Part shown: positions 19,320-29,594 of the stretch, piece after piece
Layout: each line of letters begins with the position of its first letter
How positions within the stretch are numbered: the first letter of the stretch is position 1
Origin: Anthonomus grandis grandis
Taxonomy: Eukaryota; Arthropoda; Insecta; Coleoptera; Curculionidae
DNA: 64,000 bases
Reading direction: 5' to 3'
NCBI RefSeq assembly: GCF_022605725.1
Contig: NC_065547.1
Coordinates: 13,185,167 to 13,249,166, forward strand
Position numbers and translations under genes: made by a program
The notes under the pieces: model-generated
The model's database searches: none
The model's input: the letters and a program-made list of their open reading frames with translations, nothing else
What the model was told of the DNA's origin: nothing

Positions 19320-19533
19320 GTTATGTGTTTTATATTAAACATACACTTTAAAAAAAAACTAATCTTATTAAATATGACAACCAAAAAATAACTACTATCA
19401 AGACGAGAATTAATTATGGAGTGTTTTTCTATTTCTAATATCGATTAATCGTAAGCTATTAATATAAAATAAGCACTTTCATCAGAACCTTGAGGTCGAT
19501 ATCCGGGTTGTACTGGAACTGGGTCACATAACT
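19319..19533 (-). repeat. Gypsy 5' LTR (215 bp)
   Basis: On the minus strand it runs from AGTTATGTG to CACATAACT, a 9-bp inverted end pair of the AGT...ACT type found in this gypsy group. The partner LTR beyond the integrase is not found. Confidence 0.8.
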
Positions 19534-19539
19534 CACGCC

Positions 19540-19690
19540 ACAAGTTTGTAAAAAACCAAAACAATTAACTTAAAATTAATGAAATACAAAAATATAAAAT
19601 TATTGTCCTAAATGAGATTCGAACCTACAGTTAAGCAACAATACAACTACTGATGTTTAACGTACTTTGGAGGTATCTTACATCAGCTGG
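19540..19690 (-). repeat. tRNA-like/SINE-like repeat, left copy
   Basis: On the minus strand it carries GGTTCGAATCTC, close to the tRNA B box, followed by an AT-rich tail with AATTTTATATTTTTGTATTTCAT and TTTGGTTTTTTACAAACTTG. The same sequence occurs in opposite orientation at 22865-23010. A tRNA-derived SINE is the likely reading; a clear A box is not seen. Confidence 0.55.
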
Positions 19691-19699
19691 CTAATTTCT

Positions 19700-20200
19700 T
19701 TAAGCCCCTCGACATTTCTGCTACTTTTAAAATTTCAAATTCGTTAAAAAGAAATTTGTTAAGACCAGTAGATGAACAAGACCCTCTATCTAAATCTGGG
19801 ATTTATCGCTTACAATGTGCCGATTGTCCCGCTATTTATAGGTAGGTCAGTCAGGCAGGAGAATTTCCACTAGAATATAGGAATATTTGAGTCTGGTGAA
19901 TAAGTTTAAAGATACTAATACTACTGAAATCAAGTCGGCCTTTGCTACACATTTATTGTCCTCGGGCCACAAGTTTACTATTCCTGATAATGTATCAGTC
20001 GTGCATGAATGCCAAAAAAGCAGAAAACTAGACTTTCTGGAAAAATTATAAATCACCAAAGCCAAGAAAAACCCAATCCTAGACTCCGTTAACGACGTTT
20101 TTAATTTTGAACCGGGACTCAACAATATTGCCTGACATATTCCACTTCTACTAAAAATATCTCCAAGGACCTGGTAGCGCAGTAGTTTACATAACAAAAC
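19700..20200 (+). pseudogene. Penelope-like element, GIY-YIG endonuclease fragment
   Basis: The plus strand reads SGIYRLQCADCPAIY (about 19797-19842), the GIY-YIG nuclease motif with the CxxC insertion typical of Penelope-like retroelements. With frame changes it goes on to KSAFATHLLSSGHKF (about 19935-19980) and SRKLDFLEKL. The family expects a GQTGR block after AIY, which is disrupted. Stops and frame breaks make it a relic; the reverse transcriptase part is absent. A second piece lies inverted at 22866-22700. Confidence 0.8.
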
Positions 20201-20257
20201 AAAGGTAAAAATACAAAGTCACGGTCTCATCAAATCCATATAATTTTTTTTTTTAAA

Positions 20258-20296
20258 GCTACACGTGTTTTGCTCCTATCGGAGCATCATTAGGCC
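20258..20296 (-). ncRNA. Hammerhead-ribozyme-like motif, core mutated
   Basis: On the minus strand: CTAATGA (20293-20287), then a stem GCTCC/GGAGC around a GATA loop, then AAAAC and the short palindrome CACGTG. This is the layout of the small hammerheads carried by Penelope-like elements (CUGAUGA, stem II, GAAA, tiny stem III). Two core G positions read A here (CUGAUGA to CUAAUGA, GAAA to AAAA), so the copy should not cleave. Confidence 0.6.
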
Positions 20297-20469
20297 TGAA
20301 AAATACTTTAAGATATTTTTCACAAAACAAAAAGAGCGCTTATAAAACTCATTACCTAGACCTACACAGATCACATTACAACTAACAACAAAAGAAAAGC
20401 TAGGTTAAGTTCAATTCCCACCATAGATAAAAATATATGCTTAAAAAAAATAAAAAAGTAAAAATGTAA

Positions 20470-20548
20470 AATGTCACCAGTGGGGAACGATCCAGCAACC
20501 TTTAGATCCACAGGCGCGCGTCTAACCCATAGGCCAAGTAGCATGATC
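20470..20548 (-). repeat. tRNA-like sequence (A-box and B-box-like)
   Basis: On the minus strand CTTGGCCTATGGGTTAGACG resembles an A box with D arm, and GGTTGCTGGATCG about 30 bases later resembles a B box. No proper acceptor stem is formed, so I read it as the head of a tRNA-derived SINE or a tRNA pseudogene, not a working tRNA. Confidence 0.45.
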
Positions 20549-21039
20549 AAAAATGGGAAACAATCCGAACTATACTAATATGTGTGAATATAAGTAAACA
20601 ATCATCACAATAAAAACTAAAAATATCTAAAATCGAAAAAGAAAAAAGAAGAAAAGACTTTTTAAGAGAGGTTGTTATAAATGAGGTGAGGTTCAAACGT
20701 GAAAATATCGTTCACACACACAACACTGAAAAAAATTATTGTAAATTTACTTTTTAAGTTTACAGAACTTTCAATTGTGTTACAACAATTATTCAGTAAA
20801 ATTTAAATATTTTGTAATAAACCAAGTATTTACTAAAATTCCTAAAAAACTTGTGTAAATTTAAATCACTTTGTGAAACTTCTAAGCAATATTACATTAG
20901 ATTTGTAAAATTATCGAAGAAAGTTGCAAAATCACATTCAAATTATAAAATCACATAATATTTGTAATTATTTTTACGATTATAATGTAAAATTACAAGT
21001 TTTATGTAAATTTATACCTTACTTCTTAAATTTACCTTG

Positions 21040-21210
21040 GCTATGTAAACCCCGGCCAATGAGAGTGCGTGTTTACGCGTCCCCAAGCGATTCCAAAATT
21101 TTCAACGTAAATGACGACTCAGTTATTATTTTCGACTTACGACAGATAATAAAGAATTTTGTGCTAGTCCTTCTGTTTATCTTTACTGTTTCTTCGTGCC
21201 TATAAGTATC
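21040..21210 (+). CDS. Possible first exon of the gene in the TIR element
   Basis: This is a less AT-rich island than its surroundings. One frame from ATG 21060 reads MRVRVYASPSDSKIFNVNDD and ends at TAA 21203, shortly before a good donor (CAG/GTAAGT at 21211). The stop means that this frame does not join exon 2 through that donor, so either the donor differs or the copy is mutated. I do not recognise the protein. Confidence 0.35.
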
Positions 21211-21592
21211 AGGTAAGTTAAATATTTACATTAATACCTGTTAACAATGATTACTTGTCAGATTGCCTGACTGGTCAATTTGCCAATTTCCATATAATCT
21301 GTGCGTGGTCCTTTATGAAAATATCTTATTACCTATTAGTATGCATTTAGTATAGATTTTCAGCAAGTAAAGGTTATATAAACTTGTAATAGAAAACTTG
21401 TAAACTAATAATGTTAATGATTTATATTTATATTTACTAATATTCATTTTATATATATGCTTTTTAAACGGCATTATTTTTAATGCCATTTGGAGCAAAA
21501 TAACTATAATTTTAATAATAAAAAATAAACTAAATAATATAAATAAACTTTTGTCATAAGGTTAATTATTATATGTACTTATTTTATTCCAG

Positions 21593-21912
21593 GACATTAC
21601 CGATGAATCTTCTCTTGAGCTTGGTATGGAACCATGCATTGTATTATGTGGTGGTAAGTAAAAATTTTTTTTTTGAAAAATATTATATATTTTTTATTTG
21701 TAGGCTCTAACAATACTATAAAAATATACCTAGAACAAGAACCTGTTACGGAAAAATGTGACTCATTTGGAGGAGCATTGCATTGCTTAATTGCTCTTTA
21801 TTTTGTCTTGAATATCCCAAAGAAGCATCCTGCATTTTGGAGTTCCTTCAAAGATATATTTCAAAAATACACCCCAAAGCCGGAACCAAATCGAAAAAAC
21901 AAAATCTTTTGA
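21593..21912 (+). CDS. Two spliced 3' exons of an unrecognised gene inside a TIR element
   Basis: Exon 21593-21653 lies between TTATTCCAG and G/GTAAGTA, and exon 21704-21912 follows TTATTTGTAG. The phase is kept across the 50-base intron: 20 codons plus one base, then two bases plus 68 codons and TGA at 21910. The joined frame reads DITDESSLELGMEPCIVLCG then GSNNTIKIYLEQEP, a conserved-looking DSFGGALHCLIALYFVLNI segment and a basic tail ending NRKNKIF. I recall similar C-terminal ends (LYFVLNI-type) in uncharacterised insect proteins but cannot name a domain. It may be a captured host gene or the element's own accessory gene. Confidence 0.6.
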
Positions 21913-22699
21913 AAAGAAAAGTTATTTCATATTAACCGAAGTTCTGAATATTAAATTATTATTTTATTAAATAATTATTTATAAATTATTATATTATTTC
22001 TTTTTTTTGAGTCCATAAATGTTAAATGAATTAGTTCCAACCTTCAAGGGTTTTTTTTTGTGAGATTTAGCTTGTAAGTAGGTACCTATATTAACATATT
22101 TGATATTATATGGGGCCCCAAAATGTATATAGACTATGTCAATAGGTTACTTCAAGAGTTTTAAGAGTTTATGATTGTTTGTATATTGAAGAGTTTAATA
22201 AGTATTCAAATATACTTGTTATTTTCCTTTTTTTTTTTAAACTTACCATGTAGTTTTGTTATGTTCCTACTGAGTTTATTGAATTTCCATTGAGTTTTGA
22301 AAAAATAAATCCTTTGTATTTTTTAAGTTGCCACTTTAGTCTTTTATTTAATTTATCTAAAATACTAAACAAAAAACTGTAGCTAGTAAAAAAATACAAT
22401 TATTCCAATGTAATTTTATCAGAGCATTTTTTACATTTACAACGTGGTATTTCAAAAAAAATGTTATTTCACAAATAAAAATTACTAAAAATTTGAAATA
22501 TGAAATTGTAATTTCACAAAAATATGTATTTCTTAGTCACAAAGATTAAGTAAATTCACAATTAAAAGGGAAATCTAAATTACAAATATTTTGTGAATAA
22601 TTATTGATTACAAATATTTTGCGATTTTACAACAAATATAATGGTCACACTAAAAGCAGTAGATTTATTGTAAATTCACAAAATATTTTTTTCAGTGAA

Positions 22700-22866
22700 G
22701 GACAGAGCTCTTTTAAGCTTTAGTTATTTCCATTTTTTCTAACAAGTCCAGTTTTTTGCCTTTTGAGCACTCATGCAAAATATCCGCTCCCTGAGTTAAA
22801 GAAAAACCATGTGAGGAAGCCATTAAATGATTTGCAAACGCCGATTTAGTTTTGATCATATCAGTA
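22700..22866 (-). pseudogene. Penelope-like element, second GIY-YIG fragment (inverted)
   Basis: On the minus strand it reads KSAFANHLMASSHGFSL, then DILHECSKGKKLDLLEKMEI, aligning with 19935-20048. It directly abuts the tRNA-like repeat at 22865-23010, as its partner does at the left. The two units together form a large inverted pair around the CACTG element. Confidence 0.75.
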
Positions 22867-23010
22867 GTTTACATTATCGCTTAACTGACGTGTTTTTCGA
22901 GACTAGCAGTAGGTTCGAATCTCACTTAGGACAATAATTTTATATTTTTGTATTTCATCAATTTTAATTTAGTTGTTTTGGTTTTTTACAAACTTGGGTC
23001 ATGTCACATT
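22865..23010 (+). repeat. tRNA-like/SINE-like repeat, right copy
   Basis: It contains GTAGGTTCGAATCTCACTTAG (about 22911-22931), then the tail ATTTTATATTTTTGTATTTCAT...TTTTTTACAAACTTG, nearly identical to the reverse complement of 19548-19640. The B-box match is good; a tRNA-like region of about 45 bases precedes it. Confidence 0.55.
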
Positions 23011-23139
23011 CCTAGGAATTTATTTTATTTACTGCGTGTGTATAATGTGACCATAAAGCATGTTGTTGTAGTCAATTTTTAAGGTACTAATTTCATCTAA
23101 CTTTAAGTATTGTTATTGTATTTAGTTTCTTTGTTTTTA

Positions 23140-23180
23140 ATTCTGATGATGCTTTTAATATGAGTGAAATACGTGTAACG
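23140..23180 (+). ncRNA. Hammerhead-ribozyme-like motif with intact core boxes
   Basis: CTGATGA at 23143-23149 and GAAA at 23166-23169 are both intact, separated by a 16-base stem II region that pairs only weakly. They are followed by TACGTGTA, which can form the tiny stem III and ends in a GUA-type cleavage triplet. Stem I partners are not evident. Related to the motif at 20258-20296. Activity is uncertain because of weak stems. Confidence 0.5.
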
Positions 23181-23189
23181 AGACTTTGT

Positions 23190-24480
23190 GTAGTTCCCTT
23201 TAGATTATTGAATCTAGGTCTCTTTGAGAAAATGGACTACTTCCTTCAATTCTTTTTGTGTAATAGTCCTGGAATAATATACAGTCATCTATTAAAAGGA
23301 TCACCCTTGAGTTTATATTTATTAAGTAGATTTTTTTATACTGATGTAACCTTCATTTTCAAGATCTTTTAACCCTTAATGGAGATGAGGATTTAAAAAA
23401 ACATATTAATTTCGTATATTAAAATATTCAATCGTCTCTCAGTAGATATTGCAACTACAGAAATAAAATGTAAAAAGACCTTTTTCTTTCTGATGAAATT
23501 TTTTTTTCGTGAATAAGTAATTTATTTTTACCACGAATAGCTCGAAAACTATATACATTTCTGTAGTTAATTCTACAAACTATCACAGGCACGAACTTAT
23601 TCTAAAATATATTTTCCAAAGGAATAACACAAAATCGCTATAAAAAGGAAATAATCCTGTAATATTTAAACCGCTCTTTCCTTATATACAAAAGAGCAAC
23701 CCGTCCAAAACCGAGTACTACAGATAAATCGGGAACATTAAAGCAATAACACTTTGCAATGGCAAATCCACTAGAGTCCTCAAATCCTAGTTTAAAGTCC
23801 TGTTTTCTTCGGGATACCGTTACAGAACGCAGTTAAAATGGCACTAAAGGCACGGAAGCAATACAAGAATAAACATTTTGCCGTGATACGAGCTTGGCAT
23901 GACTGCCAACTTCCTGTTTTTCTTTGTAGGTTGTTATGTAAAGCGGTTTTATTGTCGCGCATTAAAAAATCAACTTTGTGATTAAAATATTTATGGTTTT
24001 CTTCTTTTATATTTATGGCTTGTTGCTGCTATTTCTTTGTTAAGTACATATATCATTTAAATTAATGAGTACTTTATTTAAAATCTACGTTTTCTTTTTC
24101 GTTTGTATTAAACTTATAATTTAATAATAATGTAAAAAATATATTTAGTTAATTTTTCTCTATAAGCTTTTATTTATTCTCATTAATCTTTTTCTTTTTT
24201 TTCCCACAAATTTTTGTTAACAATAAAAACATCATTTATATTTTATGTAATTTGCTTTTTTTCTATTTTGGGTGTGTTATGATATATTTAGTTGTAATTG
24301 TCCTCCTATATTTTATTTTTCACATACATATTTTTTAGCTAGATATTTTTAGGAACATATATAAAAAATGCTTTGATACTGAGACTTGGGGTTTTAATTT
24401 CTTCTATATATTTTAGTTCCTTAATACCATTTCTTTTAAGGACAGTTAATATCTTTATTAACCTCAGTTTATTTCACTAT
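23190..24480. other. AT-rich sequence without a recognised gene
   Basis: Only short chance ORFs are seen. A slightly more GC-rich patch (about 23690-23950) shows no coding signature that I can recognise. Confidence 0.6.
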
Positions 24481-24489
24481 ATGTTTATT

Positions 24490-24848
24490 AATTATTACTT
24501 ATTTGTTGATTTCCCTGCTCGTATTACAGATATAAGTCAGACATTAATTGATTATATTATGATCAATAATTCGAATTTGTCATTTAAGATTCATTTAGCA
24601 CCCAAGATAAGTGATTATTCTATTCTGGCTGTACATCCTGCTCCGAAAATAGATAAAAACCATGATGTGATTATTAAACGTGGGTGTATGAAGAGGTACA
24701 ATGTAAACCAACTCCATGATTATCTTTATGATACTGAATGGACAAATAATAGTGCGGATGTGAATATTTTGGCAAATACTTTTGTTGATAGTATCACAAA
24801 TATATTAAATTCTATGTGTCCCAATAAAACCATTGTTCTAAAGCACAA

Positions 24849-24852
<4 letters not shown>
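24490..24852 (+). pseudogene. Jockey-like LINE ORF2, endonuclease end to pre-RT (left of insertion)
   Basis: The plus strand reads QTLIDYIMINN (about 24540-24570) and LAPKISDYSILAVH (about 24594-24635), the closing endonuclease blocks of a Jockey-type LINE with SDY in place of SDH. The linker KRYNVNQLHDYLYDTEW and VNILANTFVDSITNILN then leads toward the reverse transcriptase. At 24852 the frame is cut by an R1-like LINE on the other strand and resumes at 29040 in the same frame. It resembles the copy at 30-690. Confidence 0.75.
24841..24852. repeat. 12-bp target-site duplication AAGCACAAATAT (left)
   Basis: The same 12 bases occur at 29028-29039, bracketing the R1-like LINE. Confidence 0.9.
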
Positions 24853-24879
<27 letters not shown>

Positions 24880-27800
24880 TGTGTCGGTAGAGAAATTCTT
24901 TATGAACACTGGTTACGCGGCGCCGCCCCCAGTAGTGTGGGACTCAGTGTCGAGTCTGTTTCGTCCTATACCCACTAAAACTCCACCGCTGGGTGGTGCC
25001 TTGTGGCTTCCTACACTGCGGTCTGCTAAGAAGCAGTCCTATTGTGTCCCATATGTTTAGTCCCACAGGTTCAATTCTGTAGCTTCAAGGAAGTCCAGGA
25101 TTGTGCCCAGTGGTAGATTTCTTATACCCTCTGGTGCGGATTTCTCTTCCCCCAGGAATGTTGCCCTGGTTTGATTAAATGCTTCACAGAAGCACAGTAT
25201 GTGAAGAGTTGTTTCGTCCTCCTCATTGCATCCCCTACATAGCAAGGTAACTGATTTCCCTAGCGTATGCAGGTGTTTCCTGCTGGGTGCATGGCCTGTA
25301 AGTAGCCCTGCGACCCTTCGCAGTTGTTGTCTGGAGAGGCCCAGTATGTTCTCACCCTTCTTGAAAGGTGGGCTGCCTATAAGTTGTTTGGATTGTTCAA
25401 TCTTTGGCAGCTGCTCCCAGTAGAATTTGTTCTGGTTTGTTAGCCAGTTGCCGATTTCCCTCTTCCAGGTCTTATCGCTGACATAACATGTTGGTTCAGG
25501 GCCTACCAGGCTGTTGCTGGCTCCCTGGGTTGCAAGTTGGATAGCCCTTCTTGCAGCCTTATTGTTGCCCATATTCTCTGCTAGGATTATCTCTGGCCTA
25601 TTTTGCACTTCGGCGAGGTTCCTGAGATCCTCCCAGCAGCTTTGCACAGTCCTAGACTTAGTCTCGAACTGTTGTAGTGCAAGTGTCGCAGCCTGGTCTC
25701 CTGTGAAAATTGCGAAGGTTTTGCCTCTTGGCAGCCCTTCTCTCATCAGTTGGACACAGGTTTGAATTCCTATTATGCTTGCCTGTAAATTTGTTGTTTC
25801 GAGGCCCAGGTTTAGCATAAGTTGTCTGCCCTGTTGTTCGTCCTCCACCATGCCCACAGCTACCCCGAACTTGGATCGTTTGGTTGCCGTGTGCCATACT
25901 GAGTAACCTCTTTGCCTGAGCCTGTTCGCTTCTGCGTCCAGTGGTCCCCTTTTTTCTTTGATGATAAAAGGTTTGTCTAGGTATGTGACCTTGGTTCTGT
26001 CTGTTCTTAGGGCCAGGCGCCCAAGGTCCTGTATCTTGTCAAATAAGGCATTATGCCCATCTTTCGATAGGATTGTTGCGCCATTTGACAGCAGTCTTTT
26101 CGCCCCCGTTATAGCTTCAGCCCGTACCACTAAGTGTAGCGGGCTTAGTCCTATCAGGTTTTCTAGGGCAGCAGTCGGCGTTGTTGACATCGCTCCTGTT
26201 ATGCCCAGACATGCTATTCGTTGTGTTTTGTTGAGTATCTGTATTACAGTCCTCTTTTCTGCCGCATGCCACCATATAGGTGCTGCGTATGTAATGATGG
26301 GTCTAACCATTGTCGTGTACATCCAATGTACCATTTTTGGTGACAGTCCCCATGATCTACCGAACATTCTCTTGCGGTACATAAGAGTTTTCGTGGCTTT
26401 ATTTGTAGCCTGGATTACATGTTTCTTGAAGCTGAGTTTTTTATCCAGGGTTATACCTAGATATTTGACCTCGTCTTCAAGTTGCAGATTTTCTCCATAA
26501 AATTTTATGTTTCTAATGGGCTCTAGTTTCCTTCTTTTGGTAAAGGAAACCAGAGTAGTTTTTGTGGGATTTACCCTTAGTTGTTCTTCCTCACATCAGT
26601 GCTCGACAGTAGTCAGGGCTCTTTCCATTTTTTCGAATACACAAGCCTGACTACCCCCTCGTGTAAGGATGACTAAATCGTCAGCATATCCTATAGCAAG
26701 GATAAGCTGCCTCTCCAGTCGTGTCAGCAAGCTGTCCGATACAAGGTTCCACAGCAGCGGTGACAGTATGCCCCCTTGCGGTGTTCCCCTGCACACTTTG
26801 GCCTTAACCGTTGTGCTGTTGAGATTTGCTGCTACTTTCCTATGATTTAGCATTTGGGTTATCCAGCCGCCGATCATGGGATGTATTCCTCGTGCTGCTA
26901 TCGCACGGTTGATTGAGTCATATGATGTATTGTCGAATGCTCCCTCAATATCTAAGAAAGCTCCTAGGGTGATCTCTTTGTTGTTCAGAGATTGTTCGAC
27001 CCTCTGGGTTATCTCGTGAATTGCTGATTCGCAAGATTTACCTGTTTGGTAGGCATACTGGTGTCGATGTAAAGGGTTGACCCGTAATACATTGTCCCTG
27101 ATATGCCTTTCTATGAGCTTTTCCTCTGTTTTTAGGAGGAATGATGTAAGGCAGATTGGTCGGAAGGATTTAGGTTTCGCATAGGAGTCGCGTCCCGTCT
27201 TTGGTAGAAATACTACTTTTGCTTCCCTCCAACTCATTATTTCAGCATTATTTTACACAGTGCAGGCAGCAGCAGTTCGCTACCCCGCTGTAACATGACT
27301 GGCATTATGCCATCCATTCCGGGAGATTTAAATGGTTGGAAGGAATTTATCGCCCATTTTACCTTCTCGTAGGTTACTACCTTTTTCGCTAGTTCCCAGT
27401 TTTCCCTTTTGCCCCTGTTTGGAATGATAGGAGTTGGGTCCTGGGTATGTTCTGGTTGGTGGAGATTTTTCGATCCCGGAAAGTGCGTGTTCAGCATTAA
27501 GCCAAGCGTTTCTTCCTCGGTTGTCGTATATTCTCCATCGCGTTTTAGACAAGAGCCTAGGGTTTGTCGTGGCCCTTTGGATATTGCCTTGTGGAGTCTA
27601 GCATATGCTGGTGTCTCTGTTAGGTCCCGGCATAGCTTCCTCCACCCTTCTTTCTTTGCTCTTTTTATAGCATCATTGTACCTGGTTAAGTGTTGTCTGT
27701 ATAGATTCCACTCGCCAGTTCTTTTGGCTCTGTTAAAAAGCGTTCTTACTGTCTTCCTTAGCTCGCCCAATTCTTGGTTCCACCATGAGGTGTTCCCTGC

Positions 27801-29027
27801 TTGACGCGGTTTGCTTAGTGGACATGAGTTTTCAAAAGCAATTTTAATAGCCTCAGTGACTGACTCTGTCAGCACTTCGAGCTCTACATTGTCTTTTGCC
27901 TCCGTTGGACAGTTTTCCAGTTCGCGTCCTAGTATCTCATTGAAGAGGTCCCAGTCCGTTTTCCTGGCGGTCCTGTAGGTCTCCGGATTTGTATCCATAG
28001 ATTCTAGATCGAATCTTATGTACCTGTGATCCGACAAACTTGGTTCGTCAGATACATGCCATTTTTTAACGAGGTCGCAGATGCGTCCCTTGCCAATGGT
28101 TAGATCAATTACTTCCCTGCGGAATATGTTGACGAAGGTCGGTTCCTCCCCCACATTAAGTATATTTAGACCGGGGGCAGCATAGTAATTTAATATTGAT
28201 TCGCCTCGTTTGTTTGTTTCAGTGCTTCCCCAGATAGTGTGATGAGCATTGGCGTCACAGCCTATTATAAGGTTTTCCAATCTTTGATGGTCTATCAACC
28301 TCCGAACTGTTGTCGGAGGTGGTTCCCCTTGTTGATCGTGCGGAAAGTATGCTGATACTATTATTGTATCGTAGCTCCTCTCCGCTGTTTTGATTTGTAC
28401 TTTGACCGCCGCTGTGTCCCTGTCACAAAATTCCCACAGCGGTGTGGCCTCTATATCTTTTCTTATAAAGATACAGCTTCTTAGGTTAGGTCCCTCTTTT
28501 GGGTCTGACACTAGTCTCCCGTTGAGGTTTCCTAGTCCCCTTATCTGGCCCCTATAAGTATAAGGTTCCTGAATCAGGGCTATCTGAATATTGTTGTCGG
28601 CTATGCATTTTTGTAAGGCCGCAGTGGCTGCTTTGCAGTGGTGGAGGTTAATTTGTATCAGCCTCGCACCCATTGCGGAGAGCGATTTTAGGAAGAAGAG
28701 GTTCCCGGCAATCCCTCTGTTTCCATAGGGGTTGCCTGACCCCGACGGTCGTTTCCTCCCGGCAGGTCCCTCTTTTGCTTTCTCAGCGGCGGTTCCTTGC
28801 GGCCCCGCCGTTGACTTCTCAACAGCGGTTCCTTTAGGTCCCGCCATTGCTAGCAAAGGTTGCTCTTGGCCCCCTTCTTTGGTTTTTTTGTTGTTTTGGT
28901 CCATCATAGATGTTCCCACGAGTAGCTAGGGAAAGGGTGGTCCACCCCTGCAGAGCCCCGCATGCAGGAGTAAGGCTAGATACACTGGGGTGCGCCTTGT
29001 TCCCCAGGGTTGCACAAATTGCACAAT
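24853..29027 (-). mobile_element. R1/LOA-like LINE inserted in another LINE
   Basis: On the minus strand the element runs from about 29027 (GC-richer upstream part, no ORF1 seen) through ORF2 to its 3' tail. The tail appears on the plus strand as an AT run plus about 20 T at 24853-24880. The 12-bp target duplication marks both ends. Base composition is clearly more GC-rich than the surroundings. It looks 5'-truncated because ORF1 is missing. Confidence 0.88.
25057..28919 (-). pseudogene. R1/LOA-like LINE ORF2: endonuclease, reverse transcriptase, RNase H-like, CCHC
   Basis: The copy is nearly complete. Endonuclease: RLIQINLHHCKAA (about 28665), IQEPYTYRG (about 28570), GCDANAHHTIWGS (about 28250), SDHRYIRFD (about 28040). 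Reverse transcriptase: SFRPICLTSFLLKT (about 27160), GTPQGGILSPLLWN (about 26790-26750), catalytic IGYADDLVIL (about 26695-26665). An RNase H-like region (FAIFTGDQAATLAL, about 25725) has TGD for the usual SDS. The Cys/His finger CRGCNEEDETTLHILCFC (about 25245-25190) ends the protein. Two lesions break it: a deletion with frame change at 27237-27239, where several residues between LCKIML and SWREAK are missing, and a TGA at 26596-26598 where Trp is expected. R1 versus LOA clade is not decided. Confidence 0.88.
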
Positions 29028-29039
29028 AAGCACAAATAT
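29028..29039. repeat. 12-bp target-site duplication AAGCACAAATAT (right)
   Basis: Matches 24841-24852. Deleting the R1-like LINE with one copy rejoins the outer LINE frame. Confidence 0.9.
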
Positions 29040-29590
29040 TAGCAAAATGATTGGATTACGTTTGATATTTGTGAGAGAATTAATGTAACAGATAATTTAT
29101 TTATTAGGGCTGTTGTAGAAAAAGATGATGGAGTATGGAGAGGATACAAAAGAGTATGAAATTTAATTGTTAATCAAATTAAAAACGAAAAAGATAAATA
29201 TTTTAGAGGAGTTATTAATGAAAATAAAAAAATCCGCATAAAATGTGGAAAAAATCTAAAAAAGTTACTTCCTGGAAAAAATATTTTATTACTAAACGAA
29301 ATTAAATTTGATGATCAAATGATTTCAAATGAATTACAAATTGCAACAGAGTAGAATAAATATTTTATAAATAGTATTGTTAATATTATAAACAATATTC
29401 CAAACTATTCTCTCTCTTATGACACCTTTGTTAATCCCTCTAATATTTAATATCCAGGGTTCTCAAATGAAAGAAAGTTCTCAATTTAAAGATATGTCCC
29501 TGAAATGAAGATAATTCTCAAAAATATGAAGATTCTTGGAGGCGGGGAAAATCGAATTTCAAAAATAATAAAATTTTAAATACAAATAAA
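29040..29590 (+). pseudogene. Jockey-like LINE ORF2, pre-RT part (right of insertion)
   Basis: This continues the frame cut at 24852. After a TAG it reads NDWITFDICERINVTDNLF (about 29050-29107), the linker before the reverse transcriptase, then LLLNEIKFDDQMISNE, NKYFINSIVNII and ILKNMKILGGGENRISKII (about 29512-29570), the typical start of a Jockey reverse transcriptase. Several stops are present; the polymerase core is absent. Confidence 0.7.
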
Positions 29591-29594
29591 TTTT

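Larger units (their letters stand above)
14440..19533 (-). mobile_element. Decayed Ty3/gypsy LTR retrotransposon, one LTR only
   Basis: Reading leftward on the minus strand the order is LTR (19533-19319), primer site, gag, protease, reverse transcriptase, RNase H and integrase, the normal gypsy order. The integrase runs out near 14440 and I find no second LTR, so the 3' end is missing. Many stops and frame shifts interrupt the genes. The gap between RNase H and integrase (about 15060-15640) is open only in pieces. Confidence 0.9.
20724..22697. mobile_element. 1974-bp TIR element starting CACTGAAAAAAAT
   Basis: The left end CACTGAAAAAAATTATTGTAAATTTAC is mirrored by the right end (reverse complement CACTGAAAAAAATATTTTGTGAATTTAC). 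Sub-terminal zones (20724-21050 and 22420-22697) are packed with variants of TTGTAAATT and CACAAAAT. AA on both flanks may be a 2-bp target duplication. CACTG ends point to the CACTA/Chapaev group, but no transposase is seen, so it is probably non-autonomous. The interior carries spliced coding exons (21593-21912). The non-coding parts of the interior hold only AT-rich sequence. Confidence 0.7.

Noticed and set aside
20470..20548. Functional tRNA gene
   Set aside because: A- and B-box-like stretches are present, but no acceptor stem or clean cloverleaf forms, so only a tRNA-like repeat is claimed.
24120..24370. Upstream part of the ORF at 24373 as a membrane protein
   Set aside because: The hydrophobic start of that frame is AT-rich low-complexity sequence fused by chance to a LINE endonuclease relic.
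25958..26500. 180-aa plus-strand ORF
   Set aside because: Antisense shadow of the R1-like LINE ORF2; the minus frame carries clear reverse-transcriptase and linker motifs.
27409..27804. 131-aa plus-strand ORF
   Set aside because: Antisense to the endonuclease/linker part of the same LINE; no motif of its own.
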